Source: Symsagittifera roscoffensis (taxonomy: Eukaryota > Xenacoelomorpha > Acoela > Convolutidae). From it: a stretch of DNA of 64,000 bases. The position numbers were made by a program, and so were the translations under genes. Each line of letters begins with the position of its first letter. The first letter of the stretch is position 1. The DNA is taken from contig NC_087069.1 in assembly GCF_963678635.1 (NCBI RefSeq), positions 44,554,830-44,618,829 of the forward strand, written 5' to 3'. Positions 19,055 to 28,402 of this stretch are shown one piece after another. The notes under the pieces were generated by a model. That model searched no databases. It was not told where the DNA came from and was given only the letters and a program-made list of their open reading frames with translations.

Positions 19055-22000
19055 ATGAGTCAAACAACGGAGACACGGCTCCCAGCAGAGACAAATCGAG
19101 TAACAATCCCGGATCCTAGTGACACCTTGGGTGATCCCGTCGTAGAGCAGACAGTAAGGAAGCTGATAGAAACAGCTGGACGACTGGTCGCTAACAAGAA
19201 TGCGCCAGGTTCCGGGGTGACTGCACCCTATGGAACGATTGACGATACGGGCAGAGTACAAATCTCCCAGACCGTGATCAGACAAGGACGAAAGATGCCA
19301 GTGAAGAAAGTGTCTCGCATAATAGACGTGCAGAAGAATAATCGATTGAAATACAATTTCACGGGAGTTCCGGAGACAGATCCGAGGGCCTGCTTCAATC
19401 GAGCTACCTGGAGCCCGGCTGTGAACCTGCAGCAACCACCACTCGGGACATCTCATCTGATATTGGGAGACAGCTTAGTCAGAGTGCTGTCGAATTTGAG
19501 GACCTCGTGGGTCACCACGGTGATGGCCTTTGGAGGCGCGACGATAGCCCAATTATATCGGATGGTGGAACTGATGAATCCAGGGAAGATTCCCAATGTG
19601 ATGATCTTAGTTGGGACGAATGACATCTGCAGAGGTTCAGACGAGCAGGAAGCACTGTGGGAGTCAATGATGGTGTGTTTGTTTACGACCCTCTGGCAGA
19701 AATTCAGTTGCGCGGTACTGACCGTTTGCACTGTGCCAATGAATACGAGAAGCCTGACAGCATCAGGAAGAAGGCACAACGATGGAGTTATAAGATGGAA
19801 CAACATCTTGAGGAACCTAGCAAGTCGAAATGCCGGAAGAATGATCCTCATGGACATCGAACATGAGTTGAGAGCCATGGATCAGGCCAGACTGACCACG
19901 GATGGCATCCACTTCGACAGTATGGAAGGACAAGCTTGGTTGAATCGAGTCTTCCAAGAGCGGTTGGACGAGCTGGAAGCAGAACTCTTTGACACAGGAG
20001 TGCTGAAGGAAGAAGGAACAGTGAGTGACGCGGTGATTACCACCTTTGTGCCTCCTAGCTTGGAAACACGCTTGGGTACGGTTCCGGCCGTCACGAATTA
20101 CCGGCAACAAAGCTCCAGCGAGCCAGGTCGAAGAACAGACGTACAGGATCGATTGGGAGAAGCACCGATGAGGAGGACTATTCATCCTAGGAGAAGAATA
20201 GGACCTGTCAACCCTATCGAAGAGACAGCAGGCACATCTAGATCGGACACTATATCGGAGACGACGAGTACCAGTCGAGAGGAGAGACCGAGCAGAGGCT
20301 CATTGATGTGGTCGCGATCCATACCGTCTCCCTGGCATATATACAAAGACGAACTAATGAAGCTGGATCTCCAGAGAGTAAGCTTCATCGAAGATGCAAG
20401 AAGGATGCTGAATGGAGCGATGCTATCCGTCAGCAGATTGTACTCGATAACCGGCGTAGACTGGTTGATAGCCGCTAGCATAAATTTCAGCTCCACGACG
20501 GCCTTGAGATTTGCTGACTTGGAGGCACTGCCCTCTAACAACACGATGGGACCAGTGAATGCAAGACCGTTGCAAGATGTGAGGTTGAACCATGATGAGG
20601 GGAATCGTGAAGAGAGACCAGGAAGATTCCTGACGACGAGAGCGCCGCTTGGACAACACGTGAAGATGTTCAGGCAGCTGACGACACCCCCTGGTCATGT
20701 AAAGGAGAGAGTGTACCCAAAACTAGTGAACCAAGATGGTGATGCCCAGAGATATGGCGGATTGACAGCGATAAAGAGAGATGAGACCATCTTCTCCGCC
20801 TATGACAAAGCAGAGATGAGGAAGGCCAAGATTATGGTAGTAGCGAATTCAGAGTTCGTGTACACCTCCAAGTCTTTGTTTTGGCCGGACGTCATAATGC
20901 TGGCAGCGGTCGACCTAGACCTATTGCAATCAGTATCTTTGGCTATAGGGGTACAAAGGCAGACGGACATGAACCCAATTACGATTGTGTTTGCTGGCAT
21001 CAATGACCATCTACACAGCAGAGGTTTTCTGAGCAGGCTCAGAGATCCTACAACAGCAGAGAATGCAGTATGGCCAGCGATAAAAGACATCCTGCAGTCG
21101 ATGGGTGAAGTGGTGGATGCAACGAAGGAGGGGTCATTCAATAAAGTGGCATTGAGAGTAGTATTTGCGTTGTGTCCGGGATATGCACATCTCCCGGATG
21201 GACTGAAATTCGTGTATGCAATTGTGGCCTTACTCTCGGAAGGAAAATATGATGTGATCATATCAGCCCCGAATCGCATGATAGAAATGGAGAATCTGAG
21301 GTCACTTAAGGCTGAACTGCCTGCAGTATGGTCAGATATCTCAAACGCGATGAGAGGATTCAAGGACCACGCGCTACACATGTTAGTGTTGGATGAAGTG
21401 CTGGGGTTGGAACTGTCCAATTTCAGTCGACAACTCAAACTGAAACCGGGAATAGACGACGACCATCGAGTGATCACGGCGATGTCCAACGACTTATGGT
21501 TCCGAGCAATGGAAGTGGCAAGTGAAGACACCAGAAGACAAAATTCACTAGAGACGAGAGCTCATCCGGAGGCGATGGTTCTGAGAACCAAGCCGGAGGC
21601 CAACCAGTGGCTACACCTGAACCCTAGGGTAGCGGCATTGGGTGCAGATGCTTTTCAGCAAGGCCCCGTAATGATCACGAAGATACATGCCTACTTGTTG
21701 AAGGAGGTGAACCTGGCGGAAAATGCCGGAGAAAAGACCGCTGAGTTTGTGAACAGAATGTGTCAGATTACTCTGGAAACCTTCTGGACCCAGGAAGTGA
21801 AAAGACAGGAGGGCTTTGAAAGGACAGACAGCATGCTAGAAGGGTTGGGAGCCGGATGGACCGCGTCCTTCTTGGCAAAAGTTTACCCAAAAGTCTCGCA
21901 CTATTTGATAAAGGAATTCCTCCAAGCAGTAGTGAAAGTATCGATAGTGGAACTAATAGCCTTGTTCGTGACAATCGGAGCGGAGAGTTTCGAGAAAGGA

Positions 22001-22303
22001 CCGGCGATACTGCTCACCGATGGAATACAGAACCTGCGGCTAGATGGACTTCTGACATTGATCGCAATTACCCACGGAAACTTGGGAGGAGTAATGAAAC
22101 TGGCACGTTGTCCAGAGCAGATGAAAGAGAGAGTGAGGAACTTGGATATGAAGAAGTCCATGGACTCGTGGAACAAGGTAAGAGTCCTGAGACACACTCT
22201 TATCCAGTATCTCTTACAACAGAATCGCTTTGGAACGGGAGAAGACGAGACGATTGAAAGAGAGGAAGATGTTAGACGACATGTTGAAGGCTGCCGCTAT
22301 TAA
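19055..22303 (+). CDS. Large accessory protein with tandem SGNH-hydrolase-like domains
   Basis: 1082 residues. Residues about 130-310 show all four SGNH/GDSL esterase blocks: ILGDS with Ser140, FGG near 165-167, GTND with Asn189, and DGIH with Asp283 and His286. SGNH enzymes hydrolyse esters of lipids or sugars, for example. Residues about 590-815 look like a second, divergent copy: ANSEF (Ser599), AGIND (Asn650) and DDDH (His804). The Ser-to-Asn spacing is 49 residues in the first and 51 in the second. A basic disordered linker (about 330-420) separates them. The last ~250 residues are helical and unrecognised. There is no signal peptide or clear membrane segment. The frame changes near 22285-22303. 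Esterase domains are known in some non-LTR (CR1-type) retrotransposons; here the context is an LTR element. Confidence 0.75.
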   Translation: MSQTTETRLPAETNRVTIPDPSDTLGDPVVEQTVRKLIETAGRLVANKNAPGSGVTAPYGTIDDTGRVQISQTVIRQGRKMPVKKVSRIIDVQKNNRLKYNFTGVPETDPRACFNRATWSPAVNLQQPPLGTSHLILGDSLVRVLSNLRTSWVTTVMAFGGATIAQLYRMVELMNPGKIPNVMILVGTNDICRGSDEQEALWESMMVCLFTTLWQKFSCAVLTVCTVPMNTRSLTASGRRHNDGVIRWNNILRNLASRNAGRMILMDIEHELRAMDQARLTTDGIHFDSMEGQAWLNRVFQERLDELEAELFDTGVLKEEGTVSDAVITTFVPPSLETRLGTVPAVTNYRQQSSSEPGRRTDVQDRLGEAPMRRTIHPRRRIGPVNPIEETAGTSRSDTISETTSTSREERPSRGSLMWSRSIPSPWHIYKDELMKLDLQRVSFIEDARRMLNGAMLSVSRLYSITGVDWLIAASINFSSTTALRFADLEALPSNNTMGPVNARPLQDVRLNHDEGNREERPGRFLTTRAPLGQHVKMFRQLTTPPGHVKERVYPKLVNQDGDAQRYGGLTAIKRDETIFSAYDKAEMRKAKIMVVANSEFVYTSKSLFWPDVIMLAAVDLDLLQSVSLAIGVQRQTDMNPITIVFAGINDHLHSRGFLSRLRDPTTAENAVWPAIKDILQSMGEVVDATKEGSFNKVALRVVFALCPGYAHLPDGLKFVYAIVALLSEGKYDVIISAPNRMIEMENLRSLKAELPAVWSDISNAMRGFKDHALHMLVLDEVLGLELSNFSRQLKLKPGIDDDHRVITAMSNDLWFRAMEVASEDTRRQNSLETRAHPEAMVLRTKPEANQWLHLNPRVAALGADAFQQGPVMITKIHAYLLKEVNLAENAGEKTAEFVNRMCQITLETFWTQEVKRQEGFERTDSMLEGLGAGWTASFLAKVYPKVSHYLIKEFLQAVVKVSIVELIALFVTIGAESFEKGPAILLTDGIQNLRLDGLLTLIAITHGNLGGVMKLARCPEQMKERVRNLDMKKSMDSWNKVRVLRHTLIQYLLQQNRFGTGEDETIEREEDVRRHVEGCRY

Positions 22304-22305
22304 CG

Positions 22306-22494
22306 GATCTGAGCTTGGCTATGAGAACCGATCCCTTGGCGCTGATCAGAGGAGTCACGGAGTTCGTGACAGTGATCTATGGACCAGCAGTCACGTTTGC
22401 GTTCCCTGACGTTAAAGTGGAAGCATATAGGAGGTCGGTGCTGCACCTGAACCTCATATCGGCAGTGGTTGGTAGTACACTGAACAGCTCATGA
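22306..22494 (+). pseudogene. C-terminal continuation of the SGNH protein in a shifted frame
   Basis: Frame 1 is open from about 22288 and gives a well-formed hydrophobic/helical segment (LIRGVTEFVTVIYGPAV-like) ending in TGA at 22492-22494. That TGA overlaps the ATG of the next ORF (ATGA at 22491-22494). This tight overlap suggests it is the natural end of the upstream protein, with a frame change at 22285-22303. Confidence 0.55.
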
Positions 22495-24365
22495 GTGAAG
22501 ATCTGTTATTTGCGAAAATATCGGAGCCACAGATGGCAGTCATCAATTTTGACGATCACTTCCGTGACCGCATGGGAGAAGTAGAAAGAGGACACATCGA
22601 GGTGTTTCCAAAGCTTTGGAATCTGAGACCCTATGACAAAACGAATGGTGAAATAACCAGAGTACCTCGTCTCACTGCAGCATATCACAAAGTGAGAGAA
22701 GAGACGAAGGACTGGGGCGATTACAAGAAGCTACCGGAGGCAATCCCTGAATTCCCTCTGATAAGAAGGATGTTGCTCGGAGCAGTCTCCGTGGTACAAA
22801 CTCCTAGGTTGAGAGCATTCGAAACCAATGAAAGGAGAGTAGGGAATTTCGTGGGAACGATGGATTCATACTTCGTAGGGAGAAATGCCGCCGTGTTACA
22901 GTACACACGATTTGCATACACGGATCAAGCGACGAGAAGGCGAATAAGCAACGCCGCGACTCCCAAGCCTGGAAGATTTGGTGAGGAATGGAAGGAATTA
23001 GGCTTAGCTCCGATGAGGATGAGAGGCAGGACCGAATTGCCTGAAGCCTCATTAATCCTGACCAGTGTGAAAAAGGAGATGAAAGTGGGAGGAATATTGC
23101 AGACGAGAACTTTCCTAGCACCCTTCGGCTGCGAAGAAATCAAAGTGGTCCATGGAGAAGAGGAAGATAAATCGGCCGGTACATTGCTCATACCGAGGTT
23201 CCAGGAAGAAGCCGACAATGACGAACAAGGACCATCGAGCTCGAACAAGGATAAGTCAGAAGGAGATGACGGACAGGGTGGAAGCTGTCAAACCGAAGAA
23301 CCCATGCAACAAGATCAAGCTGGTGGGGAAGACGACAGGGCATCGACAGGAGGAACATCCAGCCTGGATTTCAATATCTTCAGTGATCTTGAGAATAATG
23401 CAGACACGTTGGAAACGACTGAGCCAGCGGATGAAGGCATCTCGACACTGGAGCCTCCATCAGCCTTTGTGGAAATGAAACGGAATTTGCCGGAGAGCAG
23501 CTCTCCTGGCAATTCAAGAAATAACGACCAGAGAATCCTCATGGAATCACCTCGGAGGAGAAGAATAGAGGCCTCAGCCAGAGTACCTTTCTTGGGAACG
23601 CTGCCCGAAGAAGAATGGGAAGTACATCACCGAGACCACGAGAGTAGGACGGGATGCAAGCTGGACAGAGTGGCATTTATGGAAGAAGTCTGGACCGTGG
23701 TGCAAAGCTATGGGACCCAGTCTATTCTAAAAACGGGTCTCAACCAACCCTTGATGAGAGAAGTACTTGACAAGCTTGATGAGTGTGAAGGGAGACTGAG
23801 TGAGTTGTTAATCGACTCAGCCACTGATGAGAGTGAAGCGAATTCTCCCATCAAGATGACACCGCAGGACGATGAAGGAGAGGTGGTGTATCTGTCAAGA
23901 ACCAGGAGAGGGACGATGCGATCAAAAATGATGATTGATAAAATCAATGCGATGAAAATGAAGTTAGGCAGCAGAGTGATGCCGAGGAGAGTTGGAAAGA
24001 CGAAGGTGGATTCAGAAATATCGATGAAAGCTGGTAACTCAGCTAAAAGGAAACGAGTTGAGAAGGTCATGGATTTGGGGCAAAGTGATTATCAATTGTC
24101 TGGCACAGATAGAATATTAACTGATATAGCGATGGTGCCACCCATTCTCATGGCGGCGATAAAGTCAACCGGTCATAAATCCAAAAGGAGTGACCGCACT
24201 CTGACTGGAGCAACCTTAGAAATGGAAATACTCAGCCAATGGAGAGAGCAAAGTGAAAGACTTCAAGCCATCTCCCATGAATCATGGAAAGGGAAGTGTC
24301 GCAGGACAACTAACACCAGTGAAATACAACCGACTGACAGTGTCGGAGACTGTGTCGATAGATGA
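22491..24365 (+). CDS. Large accessory protein 2, N-terminal part (unrecognised)
   Basis: A 624-residue ORF. Its ATG overlaps the preceding TGA, suggesting coupled translation. The first ~230 residues look globular, with repeated basic/aromatic patches. Residues about 230-330 are acidic and disordered (Glu/Asp/Gln/Ser-rich). Residues about 370-520 are helical, followed by a basic segment. No catalytic motif or membrane segment is seen and I recognise no family. Coding character moves to frame 1 near 24290 and returns to frame 0 near 24440, so this ORF and 24447-25835 were probably one protein of about 1,100 residues. Confidence 0.55.
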   Translation: MSEDLLFAKISEPQMAVINFDDHFRDRMGEVERGHIEVFPKLWNLRPYDKTNGEITRVPRLTAAYHKVREETKDWGDYKKLPEAIPEFPLIRRMLLGAVSVVQTPRLRAFETNERRVGNFVGTMDSYFVGRNAAVLQYTRFAYTDQATRRRISNAATPKPGRFGEEWKELGLAPMRMRGRTELPEASLILTSVKKEMKVGGILQTRTFLAPFGCEEIKVVHGEEEDKSAGTLLIPRFQEEADNDEQGPSSSNKDKSEGDDGQGGSCQTEEPMQQDQAGGEDDRASTGGTSSLDFNIFSDLENNADTLETTEPADEGISTLEPPSAFVEMKRNLPESSSPGNSRNNDQRILMESPRRRRIEASARVPFLGTLPEEEWEVHHRDHESRTGCKLDRVAFMEEVWTVVQSYGTQSILKTGLNQPLMREVLDKLDECEGRLSELLIDSATDESEANSPIKMTPQDDEGEVVYLSRTRRGTMRSKMMIDKINAMKMKLGSRVMPRRVGKTKVDSEISMKAGNSAKRKRVEKVMDLGQSDYQLSGTDRILTDIAMVPPILMAAIKSTGHKSKRSDRTLTGATLEMEILSQWREQSERLQAISHESWKGKCRRTTNTSEIQPTDSVGDCVDR

Positions 24366-24440
24366 ACCCACCGGTGGATACATGGAGATGTTAGAATACC
24401 GAAACTCGGCTAGAGGGTATGTGATGGCCTGGAAGACGAA
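24289..24440 (+). pseudogene. Bridging segment of accessory protein 2 in frame 1
   Basis: Between the two long ORFs, frame 1 carries a plausible coding stretch (GQLTPVKYNRLTVSETVSID-like, then SARGYVMAWK), with stops only beyond it. Frame 0 ends at 24365 inside it. The two frame changes therefore bracket a short segment of about 50 codons. Confidence 0.45.
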
Positions 24441-24446
24441 AAAGCC

Positions 24447-25835
24447 ATGGAGGGTTACCTGGAAACGATGTTGCAAGGCACCACCCTCAAGCAGAAGGCG
24501 TACGGGACTTTGGCGTCGTCTGACATACAGGCGGAAGCGATCGAGCAGTTAGTGAGCCTTCCATGGAAAGCAGTAGTGTTGAGGTATTTCGAAGAAGAAA
24601 TGAGGACTACGCCAAGAATACATGCTCTCGTGGCAGTACCTTACGTAAGAACAGAGTTACAACTCAGGTTCGCCTGGTGCATGATGGGACTGACTCGCGA
24701 AGAATATGATTCAGAAGAAAGGAAGAGATCAAAAGAGGAAAAGGTTTTCCTTATGACGAATCTGAGGGATCTGATAGTCCAGGAGGGAACAGCAGTAGCG
24801 TGTGCGAAGCGGAGAGACGCTCTCTGTTTCATTCGATTCCTGATAGAGCAGATTTCAGTACCTGCATTAAACAATTGTGTTAAAATGTTGAGGGAAGGCG
24901 ATGAGCGAACGAAAGCCTTATTCTTGCTAGCACTGCTGGATATGCAGCAAAGTAAACCGATGAGGGTGAACATGAAAGAACCTGAGGAGTTGGAACCCAT
25001 GAAAAAGATAGACGAAATCAGGAAATTCTCAAACAAGGAGCTGAGACTCACTAAAGAATCTATGAGAGCATTGCCGAAACCCAGTGAATACTGTGGACCG
25101 ATCAAGAAGAAATTGTATGGCTACGTATCCGGGATCATAGGGATCGCGTACAATCCTTTCCTGAGTGAAGACATACGCGATTGCTCCTTCGATTATGAGC
25201 AGGCGGTGTTGCTAAGATTCTGGACGTCCAGAATTGTAACGATTAAGAGCATTAACAATCCACAGGCCAAATTGGGACTGGTCTTGGAAGAAGAGGTGAC
25301 TGCACCTTCAGTACCAAAATCCGACAAAAAAGTGGAGTTTGTGTTGGGATTCTCAGATGAATTATTGAGAACGAGCTTGATGACAGTGTGGGAATTGATG
25401 AGGCCATCATGGTGTCCTAGTCCCAACGCTGACTCAATACTACGGGTGACACAAGACGTGCAGAGGGAACTGAATGCAGACTGTAACCTGCGTGATCTCA
25501 ACATCATATATAATGTGATGATAACAGCCTCTAAGAGCAACGGAGAAGATAAAGTGGAGTTGCCTGGCTGGGGACCAGAAGACTGGGTCAAACCTGGTAG
25601 CTGTCTGGCGGAAGTCTGTGGACTGGAGGGTCACGTTTGTGGAGGTCTGGACTGTGTGAGGACCCTGGAGAAACAACACAAGCAATTGACGGTATTGTTT
25701 GGAAATGTAGTGATGAAAGCTAGAACAGAAACGGAACTGGTAGCAGATTGCCATGGAGGAACCGATGTGAATCTAGTGACTGCACTAGGATTCTACAGCA
25801 TGTTTGGTTCTTTAGAGTCATTATTGTTGGAGTGA
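24447..25835 (+). CDS. Accessory protein 2, C-terminal part (unrecognised)
   Basis: 462 codons in the same frame as 22491-24365. It is mostly helical, with conserved-looking Trp and Cys residues. A cluster of four Cys lies near the end (about 25594-25656: C-x5-C-x6-C-x5-C), which might bind metal. There is no signal peptide; a short hydrophobic patch (YVSGIIGIAY) is too short for a membrane span. It ends at TGA 25833-25835, which overlaps the next ATG (TGATG). No family recognised. Confidence 0.5.
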   Translation: MEGYLETMLQGTTLKQKAYGTLASSDIQAEAIEQLVSLPWKAVVLRYFEEEMRTTPRIHALVAVPYVRTELQLRFAWCMMGLTREEYDSEERKRSKEEKVFLMTNLRDLIVQEGTAVACAKRRDALCFIRFLIEQISVPALNNCVKMLREGDERTKALFLLALLDMQQSKPMRVNMKEPEELEPMKKIDEIRKFSNKELRLTKESMRALPKPSEYCGPIKKKLYGYVSGIIGIAYNPFLSEDIRDCSFDYEQAVLLRFWTSRIVTIKSINNPQAKLGLVLEEEVTAPSVPKSDKKVEFVLGFSDELLRTSLMTVWELMRPSWCPSPNADSILRVTQDVQRELNADCNLRDLNIIYNVMITASKSNGEDKVELPGWGPEDWVKPGSCLAEVCGLEGHVCGGLDCVRTLEKQHKQLTVLFGNVVMKARTETELVADCHGGTDVNLVTALGFYSMFGSLESLLLE

Positions 25836-26662
25836 TGATGGAAGTGGAACCATTGCTGGAAGCTTCGGGAAAACGTAATTGGAGGAGCATCATGTTGACG
25901 CATGACGAGTTTCCTTGCCACTGCTTGCTGCAGACCTGGTGGTATCCCAAGCGTAGTAATCTGATGTTGATCTGGGACTCTGGAGAGCTGCTCTCCATGG
26001 GTTTACCAGATTCATCACAGCCCGTAACAATAGTGATAGTGGGAGTTATGATGGCAATACGATGGCTGGAAGCTCATGTGAGAGAGAATAATAGACAGGA
26101 GGCACCGACGAGAGAACAGTTGCGGAAGATAGATTGTCTAAAAGATTTAGATCTTTTTGAGACAAAGTGCAAAATTCTAAACATTCCGATGGAAGTGAAG
26201 AAGATATGGGCAAGGAAACGATTGATGCCATGGTTCAGAGTTAACATGACTGCATGGTTGTACGAGTATGCCAAAAAGCATATGTCGAAGCACGGCAGGG
26301 TGTACAGTGAATATCAGCTGGACATTGGAGCAGGAGCTTTCAAGCGAGCTCTCGTGACTCATCGGAATGCAGTGACCACCGCTGTGAAAAGAATTTCCAG
26401 GACGAGTGAACGTAGTGGAAAGGAGAAGGCAGAGATGCTGAAAGAAGATTTGGAGAGAAACGTGACGTTGTGTCTCCACAACAGCTTCTGCAGGAACAGA
26501 GAATCTAACGTGGATCCCCTACCTTGTTGTAAACAGAGGGTGGAAGAGCAGAAGTGTTGGAGGACGGCTTCCAGCAGCGTCAGGATAGCTAACGACGTGT
26601 TACATGATACAGAGACTGAGAGTGCAGAGTCAGTATCACAGGAGGAAGAAATGGAACATTGA
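25835..26662 (+). CDS. Accessory protein 3 (unrecognised, basic/helical)
   Basis: I start this ORF at the ATG overlapping the previous stop (TGATG, 25833-25837), giving about 275 codons; the frame is open further upstream but that part overlaps the previous gene. It has a hydrophobic patch (VTIVIVGVMMAIRW, near residues 65-78), a basic middle (AKKHMSKHGR, KRISRTSERSGKEK) and a Ser/Glu-rich acidic tail. The patch is short for a transmembrane helix and no fusion peptide or Env-like Cys pattern is seen. Last coding segment of the element. Confidence 0.5.
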   Translation: MMEVEPLLEASGKRNWRSIMLTHDEFPCHCLLQTWWYPKRSNLMLIWDSGELLSMGLPDSSQPVTIVIVGVMMAIRWLEAHVRENNRQEAPTREQLRKIDCLKDLDLFETKCKILNIPMEVKKIWARKRLMPWFRVNMTAWLYEYAKKHMSKHGRVYSEYQLDIGAGAFKRALVTHRNAVTTAVKRISRTSERSGKEKAEMLKEDLERNVTLCLHNSFCRNRESNVDPLPCCKQRVEEQKCWRTASSSVRIANDVLHDTETESAESVSQEEEMEH

Positions 26663-27470
26663 CGGATGACCGAAAAACAAGATGAAAAGAGAGATGAAAT
26701 TAGAAGAATTTAGAACTTTTAGAACTTCTAAACGACGAAAAAAGAAGAAAACAAAGGAGTGATGAAGAAAAGTTAAAACTCAGAATTGTTTATGTGTGTG
26801 AAAAACTCAAGTGAGAAACCAAGCAACCAAGTTGTAATTGAAAACTGAAACATTAAGTTGAGTTTTGAAATTGTTGCATTTATAAATTTGCATTTTGATT
26901 TTAGTTGAAGTGGCTTTAGAGACACTCACTTACTATTTATTTAGAAAGGCTTAAGTGAAGGAGTATATTTAAATCTTCCAGCCTGCATGACTGTTTTTAA
27001 CCAGCTAGGAGAACTGATCACTTTGTGGTGACATGGAAGGCTTGAGTAATCTCTCGAAGAGGGAGATTGTTTCATTGTTCTTTCTAACCACAGAGTTTCT
27101 TAGTTTTAATATTCAGGATAATAACAAGCAAGATTTCCGAAGGGAAGAAGCATAGTAGGATAATTTTAGCTTGTTGGTTGGCAGGACTGTCCTGCAAGCC
27201 AACACCTTTTAAATCTAAGAGAAAAAGTTTTAATCGGGACATTGACACTGGAAGTCAGAAAATATGTTTTTATCTTAGGTCATAGCCTCAATGTGCAGAT
27301 TAATGAAAGAATTTGAAGGCTATAGTGATGTGGTATGATGCCAATTATATTCTGCAGTGGGTCAATGTGACGTGGATAAAAGTAATTTCGTGCATTTTGT
27401 AAATTCTGTTCGATGACACTGTTTCTATTTTACGAGCATTGCGTGATTCAATGAGGACATTGACCGGACT
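26663..27470 (+). other. 3' untranslated region of the retroelement
   Basis: About 800 bp of AT-rich sequence with stops in all plus frames between the last ORF and the polypurine tract. A minus-strand ORF across the LTR boundary (27345-27689) is a shadow. No conserved motif was noticed. Confidence 0.6.
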
Positions 27471-27482
27471 GTCCGGGGAGTA
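27471..27482 (+). promoter_or_regulatory. Candidate polypurine tract
   Basis: GTCCGGGGAGTA immediately precedes the 3' LTR, where plus-strand DNA synthesis is primed. Its purine core (GGGGAG) is short for a polypurine tract, but the preceding TGTCCGGGGAG is repeated exactly three times at 14665-14807, which supports a functional role for the motif. Confidence 0.55.
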
Positions 27483-28402
27483 TGTGACATTCGACCAGAA
27501 TGGCCAAAATGCAATCTCTGCAGAATTCGAATTTTTAGCAGCGAGCCTTCCGGATTGGTGATTATTAAGAACTAAGAACGTTATTGGAACGATTGACCAA
27601 ACGGTGAGGGCTAGAATATTCTGGTATTTTAACATTTCAAAATTTCGAATTATGACGTCATATTTCTGAGAAACGTCAGAAACGGCCATTTTGGCTAAAA
27701 CGAGAAAGAAGAACAGAACAACATTAGTTGCGCGGACGATAAGGACTAAAATCGTGAAAAAGAACCATAGCCGATTGCAGAAATCGCAGTGAACACTCCG
27801 GGTTGCAACTATTGTGTCGCTACAATAGTTGAAAGGCCGTTGCAGACAACGGTGAAGGGTGGAGGACAGCCTTCCGGATTAAGAAGAAGTCAAGATTAGC
27901 GAGCTTGATCCATCGGATTTGTCAATCCGGAGGGGTAAATGAACTGAAACTTTTATCCTGTTACATAAACTTTTAGCTTCCTGTCATGTCCTGACTTGAA
28001 TTTAATTAACATCTACATTCATTTTGATAAGGATGAGAAGCTAGGGGTTGGGGGAAAGGGTTGATCCATCTTCGATGGAGATGATGATTTTTATCTACTG
28101 AACAAAAACAATAGTAATATAATAAGTAGTAGCCCTGTTTTTAGGAGTGACCTCGTGGTCTGGGGATACTGAGACCCAGCCATGAGCTCACTATTTCTGC
28201 ATGTAATCTAGTTAATTTGAGTGTTTTGACCGAAGCCGAAAGCAGTAACGTTTTTGTCGACCCGATGTTAGAAAGACCACCGAAAAGTACTGGCTTGGTA
28301 GAGACGGTGAAAAGCATGCAAAGCTCTGTTTAGACGTTAGCCAGTCGTCTTAAGACTTAGTTTTGTCTTCCGTCGATATGTATCTTCCGGGCGAATGTTA
28401 CA
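27483..28402 (+). repeat. 3' LTR (920 bp)
   Basis: Direct repeat of 4466-5385 with the same length. Differences seen by eye are all substitutions (about 14), mostly between 27624 and 28127, while the last ~270 bases are identical. It keeps the CRE-like octamer (27653-27660) and the TCCGGAGGGG motif (about 27926-27936); the LTR hairpin has one stem change. It would provide the polyadenylation region. Confidence 0.95.

Larger units (their letters stand above)
4466..28402 (+). mobile_element. Giant (~23.9 kb) Ty3-like LTR retrotransposon with accessory gene block
   Basis: Two direct 920-bp LTRs (4466-5385 and 27483-28402), each starting TGTGACA and ending TGTTACA, enclose about 22.1 kb. The internal order is leader, gag, zinc knuckles, protease, RT, RNase H, integrase, then a second 8.4-kb coding block. 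The PR-RT-RH-IN order is that of Ty3/Gypsy (Metaviridae-like) elements. The flanks share AAAT (4462-4465 and 28402-28405, the last LTR base being shared), compatible with a 4-bp target duplication in the 32-bp repeat. I count about 14 LTR differences by eye. Ty3-like elements are usually 5-10 kb, so the size is exceptional. Several stops and frame changes suggest this copy cannot encode all its proteins intact. Confidence 0.93.

Noticed and set aside
8504-26479. Minus-strand ORFs through the retroelement (for example 18606-19106 and 20800-21531)
   Set aside because: They mirror strong plus-strand coding regions; biased codon use produces open antisense frames.
22491-26662. Retroviral envelope gene
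   Set aside because: No signal peptide, membrane anchor, furin-type site or Env-like cysteine pattern was seen; hydrophobic patches are only about 10-14 residues long.
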